Under the pieces are notes generated by a model that ran no database searches, had not been told where the DNA came from, and saw only the letters and a list, made by a program, of their open reading frames with translations. DNA of 53,080 nucleotides from Halorientalis sp. (GTDB lineage Archaea; Halobacteriota; Halobacteria; Halobacteriales; Haloarculaceae), in contig NZ_JAQCNH010000017.1 in NCBI RefSeq assembly GCF_028275115.1, positions 1 through 53,080 of the forward strand, given 5' to 3'. How positions within the stretch are numbered: position 1 is the first letter of the stretch; each line of letters begins with the position of its first letter. The translations under genes were made by a program, and so were the position numbers. Below, piece after piece: positions 35,764 to 43,640 of this stretch.

Positions 35764-37740
35764 GTGAACGCTCGTACGAGCGCGCTCGACGCAGTCGTCT
35801 TCGGCGTGGACGTCCAGAGCGGTGACGTGAGAGGGTCCGCTCCGTCGTACGCCCTCGTTGCCTTCGACGGCGAGTCCGTCGACCGGGACGTGGTCTCCCG
35901 GCGGAAACTCCGCCGGTTGATCGCGGACGAGGAGCCCGCAATCGTCGCGACGGACAATATGTACGAACTCGCCGAGGACAAGGACGCGCTGATCCACTTC
36001 CTCGGGCAGTTGCCCGACGAGACGAAACTCGTCCAGGTGACGGGCGCGGAGCGGCCGGAACCGCTCTCGCGGGTTGCCGGCCGGCACAACGTCCCCTACG
36101 GTAAGGACCCGATGAAAGAGGCCGAGGCGGCCGCGCGACTGGCCGCGATGAACGTCGGGCAGGAAGTGTCCGCCTTCACCAACACCACCCAAATAAAAGT
36201 CGCCCGCGGGCGCTCGACCGGCAAGGGTGGCTGGTCGGAGGACCGCTACACCCGTCGGATTCACGGGGCGGTCAAAAAACGCACTCGCGAGGTCGAGTCC
36301 GAACTGGACGACGCCGGTCTCGAATACGAACGGGACGCGACCGAGAAGTACGGCGGGTTCTCGAACGCGATTTTCGAGGTCGAAGGCCGGCCGGCGGACA
36401 TTCCGGTTTCTGCGCACCGTTCCGGCGACGTGCGCGTCGAAATCGAGCGTGAACGTCGTGACGGTATCGAGTTTCAGCCGCTGGTCAAACGCCGGGACCA
36501 CGTCATCGTCGGCATCGATCCGGGGACGACCACCGCGGCGGCCGTCGTCGACGTTCATGGGGAAGTGCTTGACGTACTCAGCACGCGAACCGCAGACACT
36601 GCCGACGTGATCGAGTGGGTCATCGAACGAGGGCGACCCATCGTCGTCGCCGCAGACGTCGAACCGATGCCCGAAACCGTCGAGAAGATCCGGCGGAGCT
36701 TCGAGGCCGCCGCGTGGGAACCACACCGTGACCTCCCGGTCGACGAGAAGAAACACCGGACTCGCGAGGAGGGGTACGACGACGACCACCAGCGCGACGC
36801 CCTGGCGGCGGCACTGTCGGCGTTCGACGACCACGAGGACCAGTTCGAGCGAATCGCGGAGAAGGTGCCCCCACAGTTCGACCTCGGCGAGGTGCTGGCC
36901 CGCGTCGTCGCCGGCGAAGAGTCCGTTGAGGCGGTAATCTCGGACTTGGAGCGTGACCCCGACGAGGACGAAGAGACTACCGAGCACACGCCCCGGGAAC
37001 TCACCGAGGAAGAAAAGAAGATCAAACGGCTCGAAGCGCGGGTCGAGCGACTGGAGTCCCACGCCGACGACCTGAAAGACACCATCGCGCGCAAGGACGA
37101 CCGAATCGAGGAGTACGAACAGGAACTCTCGGACGCCCGCCGCGAGGAGCGCCGCGAGGCCCGTGAGCGCCGCGAAATAACCCGTCTGGAGCGAGAGAGC
37201 GAACGGCTAGAGCGGGAACTCGACGAGGAGCGCGAGCGGGTCGGCGATCTTGAGGACAAGCTCGAACGACTCAAATCGTTGTGGAAACTCGACCACTCGA
37301 ACTTCGCGGACGTATCAGAGAAACAGCAGGACCTCGTCCCGGTGAAGGTGATTGAGGAGTTCACCAGGGACGCCATCGAGCGGGCCGACGAGGCCTACGG
37401 ACTCGCCGAGGGCGACGTGATCTATCTACGGGACGGGAGCGGAGCCGGGCGGTCGACCGCCAAGCGACTCGCGGACGTGAATCCGCACGTGGTCCTGCGG
37501 GACGGCGGGCGTCTGTCCGACGTTGCCGACGACCTGCTCTTTGAGCACGACGTGCCGGTCGGCCCCGCCGAAGACGTGAAAATTCAGGAGGTCGACGAAC
37601 TCGCGGTCGCTCGCGAGAGCGAGGTCGAGGCCGTAATCGACGACTGGGCGGCCCGGGCTGAAGAACGCGAGAAACAGAACAACGAGCAGATGGTCGACCG
37701 ACTGATCAGCGAACACCGGGCCGACCGCCCGGAGAGCTAA
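35764..37740 (+). CDS. DUF460 protein: RNase H-fold domain plus long coiled coil
   Basis: 658 residues from GTG 35764 (VNARTSALDAVVFGVDVQSG); GTG 35755 is an alternative three codons earlier. A TATA-like GTTTATG about 30 bp upstream fits either. Residues about 10-400 contain two nuclease-like halves; VIVGIDPGTTTAAAVVDVHGE resembles an RNase H/RuvC strand with its Asp, and DDDHQRDALAAALSAF resembles its closing Asp helix. Residues about 425-520 are a highly charged coiled coil (RLEARVERLES to LEDKLERLK). The C-terminal 130 residues are globular. The family is archaeal and has no established function; a nuclease or nucleic-acid role is inferred. Confidence 0.85.
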   Translation: MNARTSALDAVVFGVDVQSGDVRGSAPSYALVAFDGESVDRDVVSRRKLRRLIADEEPAIVATDNMYELAEDKDALIHFLGQLPDETKLVQVTGAERPEPLSRVAGRHNVPYGKDPMKEAEAAARLAAMNVGQEVSAFTNTTQIKVARGRSTGKGGWSEDRYTRRIHGAVKKRTREVESELDDAGLEYERDATEKYGGFSNAIFEVEGRPADIPVSAHRSGDVRVEIERERRDGIEFQPLVKRRDHVIVGIDPGTTTAAAVVDVHGEVLDVLSTRTADTADVIEWVIERGRPIVVAADVEPMPETVEKIRRSFEAAAWEPHRDLPVDEKKHRTREEGYDDDHQRDALAAALSAFDDHEDQFERIAEKVPPQFDLGEVLARVVAGEESVEAVISDLERDPDEDEETTEHTPRELTEEEKKIKRLEARVERLESHADDLKDTIARKDDRIEEYEQELSDARREERREARERREITRLERESERLERELDEERERVGDLEDKLERLKSLWKLDHSNFADVSEKQQDLVPVKVIEEFTRDAIERADEAYGLAEGDVIYLRDGSGAGRSTAKRLADVNPHVVLRDGGRLSDVADDLLFEHDVPVGPAEDVKIQEVDELAVARESEVEAVIDDWAARAEEREKQNNEQMVDRLISEHRADRPES

Positions 37741-37931
37741 GTCACGTCACCCAACCCCATCCCGAGCGCGCCCAGAATCGTCGTCACGAACCCGTACGCG
37801 ACGAGCATCAACCCCGCGAACGCGAACCCGACACCGGCCGCTACGTACACGCTCTCTATCGCGACGACGCTGATTCCACCCACTAGAAACACTAACCCCA
37901 GAACCCCCGCCGCCCCGATCTTGTCCAGCAT
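37737..37931 (-). CDS. 64-residue two-helix membrane protein
   Basis: ATG 37931 (MLDKIGAAGVLGLVFLVGGI) is preferred over ATG 37946 because a TTTTTAAGC box lies 26-35 bp upstream. Two hydrophobic helices at about 7-28 and 30-52 are followed by a short ILGALGMGLGDVT tail. It resembles a common haloarchaeal small membrane family of unknown function. Its stop codon overlaps that of the convergent DUF460 gene by a few bases. Confidence 0.7.
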   Translation of the reverse strand: MLDKIGAAGVLGLVFLVGGISVVAIESVYVAAGVGFAFAGLMLVAYGFVTTILGALGMGLGDVT

Positions 37932-38054
37932 ACACGCATCTCCCATCTCGGGTAGCTTAAAAACCGTGACTCGGCACGACAGCGCCTGTGCCGGCGGTAA
38001 CGGGTCCGGCCCAGACGACTGGAACAGAACACGGGTTTGTAATTAAACCAAACG

Positions 38055-38067
38055 AAAAATTTTAAGA
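38055..38067 (+). promoter_or_regulatory. AT-rich promoter of the secreted FG-rich protein
   Basis: AAAAATTTTAAGA lies 28-40 bp upstream of ATG 38095 in a 60-bp AT-rich island (38031-38090) that contrasts sharply with the surroundings. Confidence 0.5.
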
Positions 38068-38094
38068 TGAAAATAGAGAAATTAATGCGACACC

Positions 38095-39720
38095 ATGGGG
38101 GAGATACGGATAGCAGCAGTCGTTGCCGTCGTCACACTCGGACTCGCGGCTGTGGGGACGGTGGGGGCAGTCGACGGAAGCGTCGCGATAGGCGTCGATG
38201 CGGCGGACGCGTCGCTCGGGGCGGTGCAGACGAACACTACTGACGGAACGAACACGACGAATACGACCGATACGACCGACGCGAATGCCACGGGGACCGT
38301 CGCGGGGACGGTGACGGACGGCGGTGGCTCGGCGGTGGCGGACGCGACCGTCACGGTTGGCTCGGCGACGACGGCGACGGATGCGACGGGTGGGTACGCG
38401 GTCACGGTGCCGACCGGCGTGTACACGCTCACGGTGTCGGTCGCCGGCGAGCAGGTCGCCACGCAGTCGGTGAACGTGACGGCCAACGAGACGACCGTCG
38501 CCGACGTGAGCGTCGCCGTGACGACGACGATTAGCGGGACGGTGACCGACAGCGATGGGCAACCGGTCAGTTCGGTGATCATCGACCTGCGACAGCCGGG
38601 TGGGTTCGAGGACACGGCCGGGTTCCCCGACGAGTACGTGGCACGCACGCAGCCAGTCGCCAACGGAAGCTACCAACTCTCCGTCGGCCCGGGCGACTAC
38701 GACATCGGGGCCGGAAGCGTCGAGTACGGCCTCGAAGTAGCGAACGTCTCGCTCTCGCTGGGTGAAACGCTGACCCGGAACTTCACGCTCGACCGGGCCG
38801 ACGGGGGAATCACCGGCACCGTCACCGGCGAGAGCGGAGCGCCAGTACAGAACGCCACCGTGACGACGCTGAACGACACGGCGTCCGCGACGAGCAACGC
38901 CGACGGCGGCTTCACACTCACGCTGGCCGAGGGCACGTACTCGGTCGTCGTCGACGCTGACGGCTACCAGCCGACCACCAGCGACGTCTCCGTGCAGGCG
39001 GGCCAAACCACGGCGATCGACTTTTTGCTCACGACGCGCGACGCAACGTCGCCGCTCGACGTCGCAATCAGCGGCACGTCGAGCCCGGTCGCACCGGGCG
39101 ACACACTCGCCGTCGATGCGGCGCTGACCAACCGCCGCGACGTGACGGTCAGCCAGACGGTCTCACTCGTCGTCGACGGGACGACCGTCGACGACACGTT
39201 CGTCTCGGTGGCCGCCGGTGCCAGCCGGTCGGTCACGCTCGTGTGGACGTCGAGTTCCGATGCCAGCGGGAGTTACACCGCAGTCGTCCGGAGCGGCGAC
39301 GCAGCCGCTTCGACCGCCATCGCCGTCGACCCGTCGCTGAACGACTCCAACGCCAGTGGGACCGACGGCGGCGACACCGGTGACGGAACCGGAGAGAACG
39401 AGACCGGTGACTCCGACCCGTTGTTCGGGACCGGCGACGACTCGACCGACTCCGGTCCGATGTTCGGGACCGATAACACCTCCAGCGGCGACCTGTTCGG
39501 TGGAATCGGGAACGACACCAGCCAGCCGTTCGGCGGGTTCAACACGTCCAGTCCGGGCGGGGCGACGTTCGAGTTCGGCACCGACACCGGTGGCTCCGGG
39601 TTCGAGTTCGAGACCGGCTCCGACGCGCCAGCGTTCGAGTTCGGCACCGAGACCGGCGGCACGGACTTCGAGTTCGGCACCGATTCGGACACGCCGACGT
39701 TCGACTTCTCCCCGGACTAG
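38095..39720 (+). CDS. Exported multi-domain protein with Phe/Gly-rich tail
   Basis: 541 residues. A Sec-type signal peptide (MGEIRIAAVVAVVTLGLAAV, cleavage near GAV) is followed by a Thr/Asn-rich sequon cluster (NTTDGTNTTNTTDTT). Three carboxypeptidase-regulatory-like beta domains follow (about 65-140, 142-235, 238-320), each with a G-x-V-T/TV-x-D pattern such as GTVAGTVTDGGGSAVADATV. A CARDB-like Ig domain spans about 325-425. The last 105 residues are acidic with repeated LFGTGDD, MFGTDNT, FEFGTDTGG and FEFETGSD units. No C-terminal anchor (PGF-CTERM or helix) is present, so it is either released or held by another partner. No enzyme domain is seen. Confidence 0.82.
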   Translation: MGEIRIAAVVAVVTLGLAAVGTVGAVDGSVAIGVDAADASLGAVQTNTTDGTNTTNTTDTTDANATGTVAGTVTDGGGSAVADATVTVGSATTATDATGGYAVTVPTGVYTLTVSVAGEQVATQSVNVTANETTVADVSVAVTTTISGTVTDSDGQPVSSVIIDLRQPGGFEDTAGFPDEYVARTQPVANGSYQLSVGPGDYDIGAGSVEYGLEVANVSLSLGETLTRNFTLDRADGGITGTVTGESGAPVQNATVTTLNDTASATSNADGGFTLTLAEGTYSVVVDADGYQPTTSDVSVQAGQTTAIDFLLTTRDATSPLDVAISGTSSPVAPGDTLAVDAALTNRRDVTVSQTVSLVVDGTTVDDTFVSVAAGASRSVTLVWTSSSDASGSYTAVVRSGDAAASTAIAVDPSLNDSNASGTDGGDTGDGTGENETGDSDPLFGTGDDSTDSGPMFGTDNTSSGDLFGGIGNDTSQPFGGFNTSSPGGATFEFGTDTGGSGFEFETGSDAPAFEFGTETGGTDFEFGTDSDTPTFDFSPD

Positions 39721-39763
39721 CTGGGCACCGTTTCTTTCCGACGGGCGGTGAGGAAAGGGACCG

Positions 39764-40831
39764 CTAGAACTCGTCGCAGACGGGGATACCGACGGTTTCG
39801 TAGTTCCCCATGTTGCTGATCATGTCCGGGACCTCTTCGAGGGAGACGGTCTCGGTGACGATCTGGCCGGGGTCGATCTTGCCGCGGGACATCATGCGGA
39901 AGATCTGGTCGTACTCGTTCGGTGGCATCCCGAAGGAGCCGTAGAACTCGCGTTCGTCCATCACCATATTGTCGACCGGCAGTTCGACGTTCCCGTCGTT
40001 TTCGCCGGTCGTGAGACCGATCTGGAGATGCTGTCCGGCCTTGCCCAGTGAGTTGACCGCGTTCTTGCAGGTCTGAGCGACGCCCAGTGCGTCGACGGCC
40101 ACGTCGACGCCGTGGGACCCCTCGGTGTGGGCCTTGACGGCCTGTGCGGCGTCTTTCACGTCGGTGGCGTTGATGATTTCGTCGGCGCCGAGTTCCTCGG
40201 CGGCCCGGAGCTGCTCGTCTTTGATATCGACGGCGATGACGTTGGCACCGAGCGCGTCGGCGATGTGGACAGCCGAGAGACCGACGCCACCACAGCCGTG
40301 GATAGCCACCCAGTCGCCGGGCGTGACGTCGACACGGCTGATCAAACCGTGGAACGCAGTCGCGAACCGACAGCCCAACCCGGCGACGTCGACGGGGTCG
40401 ACGCCGTCGGGGAGCTTCACGACGTTGTGGTCGGCTTCTCGGACGGGGAAGCGCTCGGCGAAGGCCCCGGGGGCCATCTGCAGGAAGCCGAGCGGTACCA
40501 TCCGGTCACAGATGTTTCCGCGGCCGTCTCGGCAGTGTTGACAGGTGCCGTCCGAGAGGTTGAATGGGACGGTCACCATGTCGCCCTCCCGGAACCGTTC
40601 GACGTTGTCCCCGACCTCGACGACATGGCCGGCCGGCTCGTGACCAAAAATCAACCCTTCGGTCGGGACGACGCCGATGTGACCCCAATCCCCCTGCCAG
40701 GCGTGCCAGTCGCTCCGGCAGATCCCGCAGGCCTCCGTCTCGACGACCACCTGGTCCTCGTCCGCTGTCGGCTCCTCGACGTCTTGAATTTCGAGGGGCT
40801 CCTCTACGCCCTGGAAGACTGCTGCTTTCAT
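39764..40831 (-). CDS. Zinc-dependent alcohol dehydrogenase family protein
   Basis: 355 residues from ATG 40831 (MKAAVFQGVEEPLEIQDVEE); a TATA-like TTTTATTAG about 30 bp upstream supports it over the codons before it. GroES-like domain: catalytic zinc ligands C38 (GICRSDWH) and H64/E65 (FGHEPAGHVV). The structural zinc lobe has CQHCRDGRGNIC, three cysteines, while the usual first Cys is missing (NLSDGTC). Rossmann motif HGCGGVGLSAV binds NAD(P). The medium-chain dehydrogenase family covers alcohols, sugars and polyols; substrate is not determinable. Confidence 0.9.
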   Translation of the reverse strand: MKAAVFQGVEEPLEIQDVEEPTADEDQVVVETEACGICRSDWHAWQGDWGHIGVVPTEGLIFGHEPAGHVVEVGDNVERFREGDMVTVPFNLSDGTCQHCRDGRGNICDRMVPLGFLQMAPGAFAERFPVREADHNVVKLPDGVDPVDVAGLGCRFATAFHGLISRVDVTPGDWVAIHGCGGVGLSAVHIADALGANVIAVDIKDEQLRAAEELGADEIINATDVKDAAQAVKAHTEGSHGVDVAVDALGVAQTCKNAVNSLGKAGQHLQIGLTTGENDGNVELPVDNMVMDEREFYGSFGMPPNEYDQIFRMMSRGKIDPGQIVTETVSLEEVPDMISNMGNYETVGIPVCDEF

Positions 40832-40909
40832 ACAACCCATATCAGCAGAGACACCCTAATAAAACATTGGTAAGCCTTTTCATACCCCACAGTTTTCAGG
40901 CGTAACCGG

Positions 40910-40918
40910 TTATATATA
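40910..40918 (+). promoter_or_regulatory. Strong TATA box far upstream of aIF1A
   Basis: TTATATATA, 120 bp before the aIF1A start. A second, weaker box (AACTTAAAC, about 41003-41011) is correctly spaced for that gene, so this one would give a roughly 100-nt leader or a separate short RNA. Confidence 0.5.
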
Positions 40919-41037
40919 CCCGTATCTTGTGAGGCGTGTTATCACGCGCTCGTGGCCGGTGTCGGCGACGCCGGGGGTGTCGCGGCTATCTCACGTTCTT
41001 GAAAAACTTAAACCGTCTGCCCGCCGAAGATGCGATT

Positions 41038-41325
41038 ATGAGTGACAACGAGGGACGCAAAGATCTTCGCATGCCCGACGAAGAGGAAGTCTTTGCGGTC
41101 GTCACGAACATGCTCGGTGCGAACCGGGTACGCGTAAGGTGTATGGACGGTGTCGAACGCACAGCCCGCATCCCTGGGAAGATGCAAAAACGCATCTGGA
41201 TCCGCGAAGACGACGTAGTACTGGTCGAACCGTGGGACTGGCAGGACGAGAAAGCCGATATAAGTTGGCGCTACGAGAAACAGGAGGCAGACCAACTGCG
41301 ACAGGAGGGTCACATTCAAAAGTGA
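41038..41325 (+). CDS. eif1a: Translation initiation factor aIF1A
   Basis: 95 residues from ATG 41038 ([18 protein letters not shown]). The OB-fold core is conserved: [40 protein letters not shown] and [20 protein letters not shown]. It binds the small-subunit A site and promotes scanning or start selection. It is the first of three co-oriented genes (aIF1A, rio1, KH protein), each with a short spacer (61 and 85 bp), all linked to the small ribosomal subunit. Confidence 0.96.
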   Translation: MSDNEGRKDLRMPDEEEVFAVVTNMLGANRVRVRCMDGVERTARIPGKMQKRIWIREDDVVLVEPWDWQDEKADISWRYEKQEADQLRQEGHIQK

Positions 41326-41386
41326 CGTGTCCTACTACGGGGCGTGCCGACGGGACCGACTCGTGGTCGCGTTCTGAGGGAACCAG

Positions 41387-42235
41387 ATGACCACCGAGTT
41401 CGACCTCGTCGACACCGACGACGTCGACTCGCCCGGCGACGAGTGGGAAGAAATCGACGTCGCCGACACCGAGGCCGACCGCATTGCCCGCAGCCGCGAC
41501 CGAGAGTTCAGCCAGTTCCGCGACCGGATCAAGGACGCGGACCAGTTCAAGGTCGAAGCGTCCGTTTTCGACGACGCTACGTACGGCGCTCTCTACAAAC
41601 TCGTCCAGGACGGGTACATCGACGCCTTCGGCGGACCGATCTCGACGGGCAAAGAGGCGAATGTTTACTCGGCACTGGGCGACGACGAGGAAGTTGCGGT
41701 CAAAGTGTACCGGATCAACGCCTCCGACTTCCGGGACATGCGGGGATACCTCGACGGCGACCCCCGGTTCGAGGGCATCGGCTCGAACAAAAGCGATATT
41801 GTCAAAGCCTGGGTCCGAAAGGAGTACGCGAATCTCGAACGCGCGCGTGCGGCCGGTGTCCGCGTCCCAAACCCCCTTGCGGTCGAGCGTAACGTGCTGG
41901 TGATGGAACTGCTGGGCATCGACGAGGGCCGGGCCAAGCGACTGTCGGAGGTTCACATCGAGAACCCCGAAACCGCCTTCGAGGTGGTGCGAGAGTACAT
42001 GCGCCGTCTCAACAGTGCCGGTCTGGTCCATGGCGACCTCTCGGAGTACAACGTCATCCTCCACGGCGAGGAACTCGTCGTCATCGACCTGGGGCAGGCG
42101 GTCACGGTCCATCATCAGAACAGCCGCGAGTTCCTCGAACGGGACTGTCACAACGTCGCCGCGTTCTTCCGCCGGCAGGGACTGGACGTCAAGGACGACG
42201 ACCTGCTGAAATTCGTGACGGCTGCGGACGAGTGA
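41387..42235 (+). CDS. rio1: RIO1-family serine kinase
   Basis: 282 residues. The flexible N-terminus is acidic. The RIO kinase fold has ATP loop GPISTGKEANVYSAL, the Lys in VAVKVYRI, catalytic HGDLSEYNV and the metal-binding IDLGQAV. Rio1 acts as an ATPase in late 40S/30S maturation. It is placed between aIF1A and the KH protein, a conserved archaeal arrangement consistent with a shared ribosome-assembly task. Confidence 0.95.
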   Translation: MTTEFDLVDTDDVDSPGDEWEEIDVADTEADRIARSRDREFSQFRDRIKDADQFKVEASVFDDATYGALYKLVQDGYIDAFGGPISTGKEANVYSALGDDEEVAVKVYRINASDFRDMRGYLDGDPRFEGIGSNKSDIVKAWVRKEYANLERARAAGVRVPNPLAVERNVLVMELLGIDEGRAKRLSEVHIENPETAFEVVREYMRRLNSAGLVHGDLSEYNVILHGEELVVIDLGQAVTVHHQNSREFLERDCHNVAAFFRRQGLDVKDDDLLKFVTAADE

Positions 42236-42320
42236 CCGCCATCGAGGGTGGCTCCCGCTGGCCGGTGCGGCCGTTGTGCGAAGGCTTAAAACCGCGCGGT
42301 GCCGTACTTGTCGCCATATT

Positions 42321-42869
42321 ATGCAGCACGTGAAGATACCGCAGGACCGCATCGGCGTGCTCATCGGCGAAGGTGGGGAGACGATGCGAGAGATCGAAGA
42401 GCGCGCAGAGGTGCGACTCGACATCGACTCGGAAAGCGGGTCGGTCCGTATCGAGAAAGTCGGCGACCCCATCGTGGGGTTGAACGGCCCGGACATCGTG
42501 AAAGCAATCGGCCGCGGGTTCGCCCCCGAGGACGCGCTGGAACTCCTCGCGGACGACCTGATGATGTTCGACGTGGTCGACCTGAAGGCTGCCGCCCGGA
42601 ACAAGAAAGATATGCGACGAAAGAAAGGGCGGCTCATCGGCGAAAACGGCCGGACGCGGGAGTTGATGGAGGAACTGTCCGGTGCGGCCGTCGTTATTTA
42701 CGGTTCGACGCTGTCGATGGTCGGCGAACCCGAACAGGTCGACACCGTTCGGGAGGCGACCGAGATGATTCTCGACGGCGCGCCACACGGCTCGGTCTAC
42801 TCGTTCCTGGAGCGACGCCACAACGAGATGAAACAGAAGGGCATCGAGTACCACCAGTTCACCGGCTGA
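42321..42869 (+). CDS. KH-domain small-subunit assembly protein (Dim2/Pno1-like)
   Basis: 182 residues from ATG 42321 (MQHVKIPQDRIGVLIGEGGE); TATA-like GGCTTAAAA is about 30 bp upstream. Two KH-type domains: first around RIGVLIGEGGETMREIEE, second around KKGRLIGENGRTRELMEEL. The C-terminal LERRHNEMKQKG helix is typical. Eukaryotic Pno1 docks at the 3' end of pre-18S rRNA and works with Rio kinases; the archaeal protein likely binds the 16S 3' end. Its adjacency to rio1 supports this. Confidence 0.93.
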   Translation: MQHVKIPQDRIGVLIGEGGETMREIEERAEVRLDIDSESGSVRIEKVGDPIVGLNGPDIVKAIGRGFAPEDALELLADDLMMFDVVDLKAAARNKKDMRRKKGRLIGENGRTRELMEELSGAAVVIYGSTLSMVGEPEQVDTVREATEMILDGAPHGSVYSFLERRHNEMKQKGIEYHQFTG

Positions 42870-42928
42870 GCCGCCACGTGCACTGACTGGACGCCGACCC
42901 GCAGGACGAACGGTTCCGATTCGTCCGG

Positions 42929-43447
42929 CTATTCGTCGCCGCTCTCATCTTCCTCGTCCAGCGACACGCCTCCGATGGCCTCCGCGATATCGTCGTCGGC
43001 GGCCGCCCCCTCGCCCTCGTCCATATCTTCGTCCTCGCTGTCCGGGCCCATCGTCTCCTGGTCGGGTTCGATGTCGCTATCGAGGCTCGCCGACTCGCCG
43101 GCGGCGTCCGACTCGCTCGCGGCGCGAGATTCCAAACCCGTCTCGCCGGTGTTGGCGGTCGCAGTTTCCGTCTCGGCCACAGTTCCGGTCCCCCCGGGCT
43201 GTCCGAGGTCGGCGTCGGGGTCAGCCGGGTCGTCGAAGTCGTGCTGGCGTTCGAGCAGCTTGACACGCTCTTCCAGCTCCGAGACGCGACTCGCGACCGC
43301 CGGCGCCTGTGTGGTCGCCAGGTCCGACATCGGGCGGTTGGCGACGATCCACCGGAGGTACGCGCCCCGGTCATCGAACCCTTGGAGCCGAGCCTCCTCG
43401 TCCAGTTGCGCACCCAACTCGTCGTCTAAACGTAAGCGAATCTCCAT
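42929..43447 (-). CDS. RHH-like N-terminal protein with coiled coil and acidic tail
   Basis: 172 residues from ATG 43447 (MEIRLRLDDELGAQLDEEAR). Residues 1-40 look like a ribbon-helix-helix DNA-binding unit, followed by a short coiled coil (RVSELEERVKLLERQHDF, about 53-70). From residue 75 it is an intrinsically disordered, highly acidic region ending in EEDESGDE. It is divergent from the thermosome gene with 193 bp between starts, so regulation of that promoter is conceivable but not shown. Confidence 0.75.
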   Translation of the reverse strand: MEIRLRLDDELGAQLDEEARLQGFDDRGAYLRWIVANRPMSDLATTQAPAVASRVSELEERVKLLERQHDFDDPADPDADLGQPGGTGTVAETETATANTGETGLESRAASESDAAGESASLDSDIEPDQETMGPDSEDEDMDEGEGAAADDDIAEAIGGVSLDEEDESGDE

Positions 43448-43604
43448 CGCCCGAACGTACGCCAACGGCTCACCTAAATCCCGGTGCTGGCCGGCGACGA
43501 CTTGGACGGTCGCCGTCCCGTTGTTTAAACCCTCTCGTGGCATCTGATGACACGCACACTGGATGGACCGCCCGTTGGCGGTTTCGGCTACGGGTAACAC
43601 AACG

Positions 43605-43612
43605 TTTATATA
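43605..43612 (+). promoter_or_regulatory. TATA box of the thermosome gene
   Basis: TTTATATA, 29-36 bp before ATG 43641, matches haloarchaeal heat-inducible thermosome promoters. No additional heat-shock operator is obvious. Confidence 0.7.
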
Positions 43613-43640
43613 GAATGGCAATACTATCTTTTGCTTGACT

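Noticed and set aside
35731..37062. 443-codon minus-strand frame over the DUF460 gene
   Set aside because: Antisense shadow of the conserved coding strand.
41102..42637. 511-codon minus-strand frame over aIF1A, rio1 and the KH gene
   Set aside because: It crosses three well-recognised genes on the other strand.
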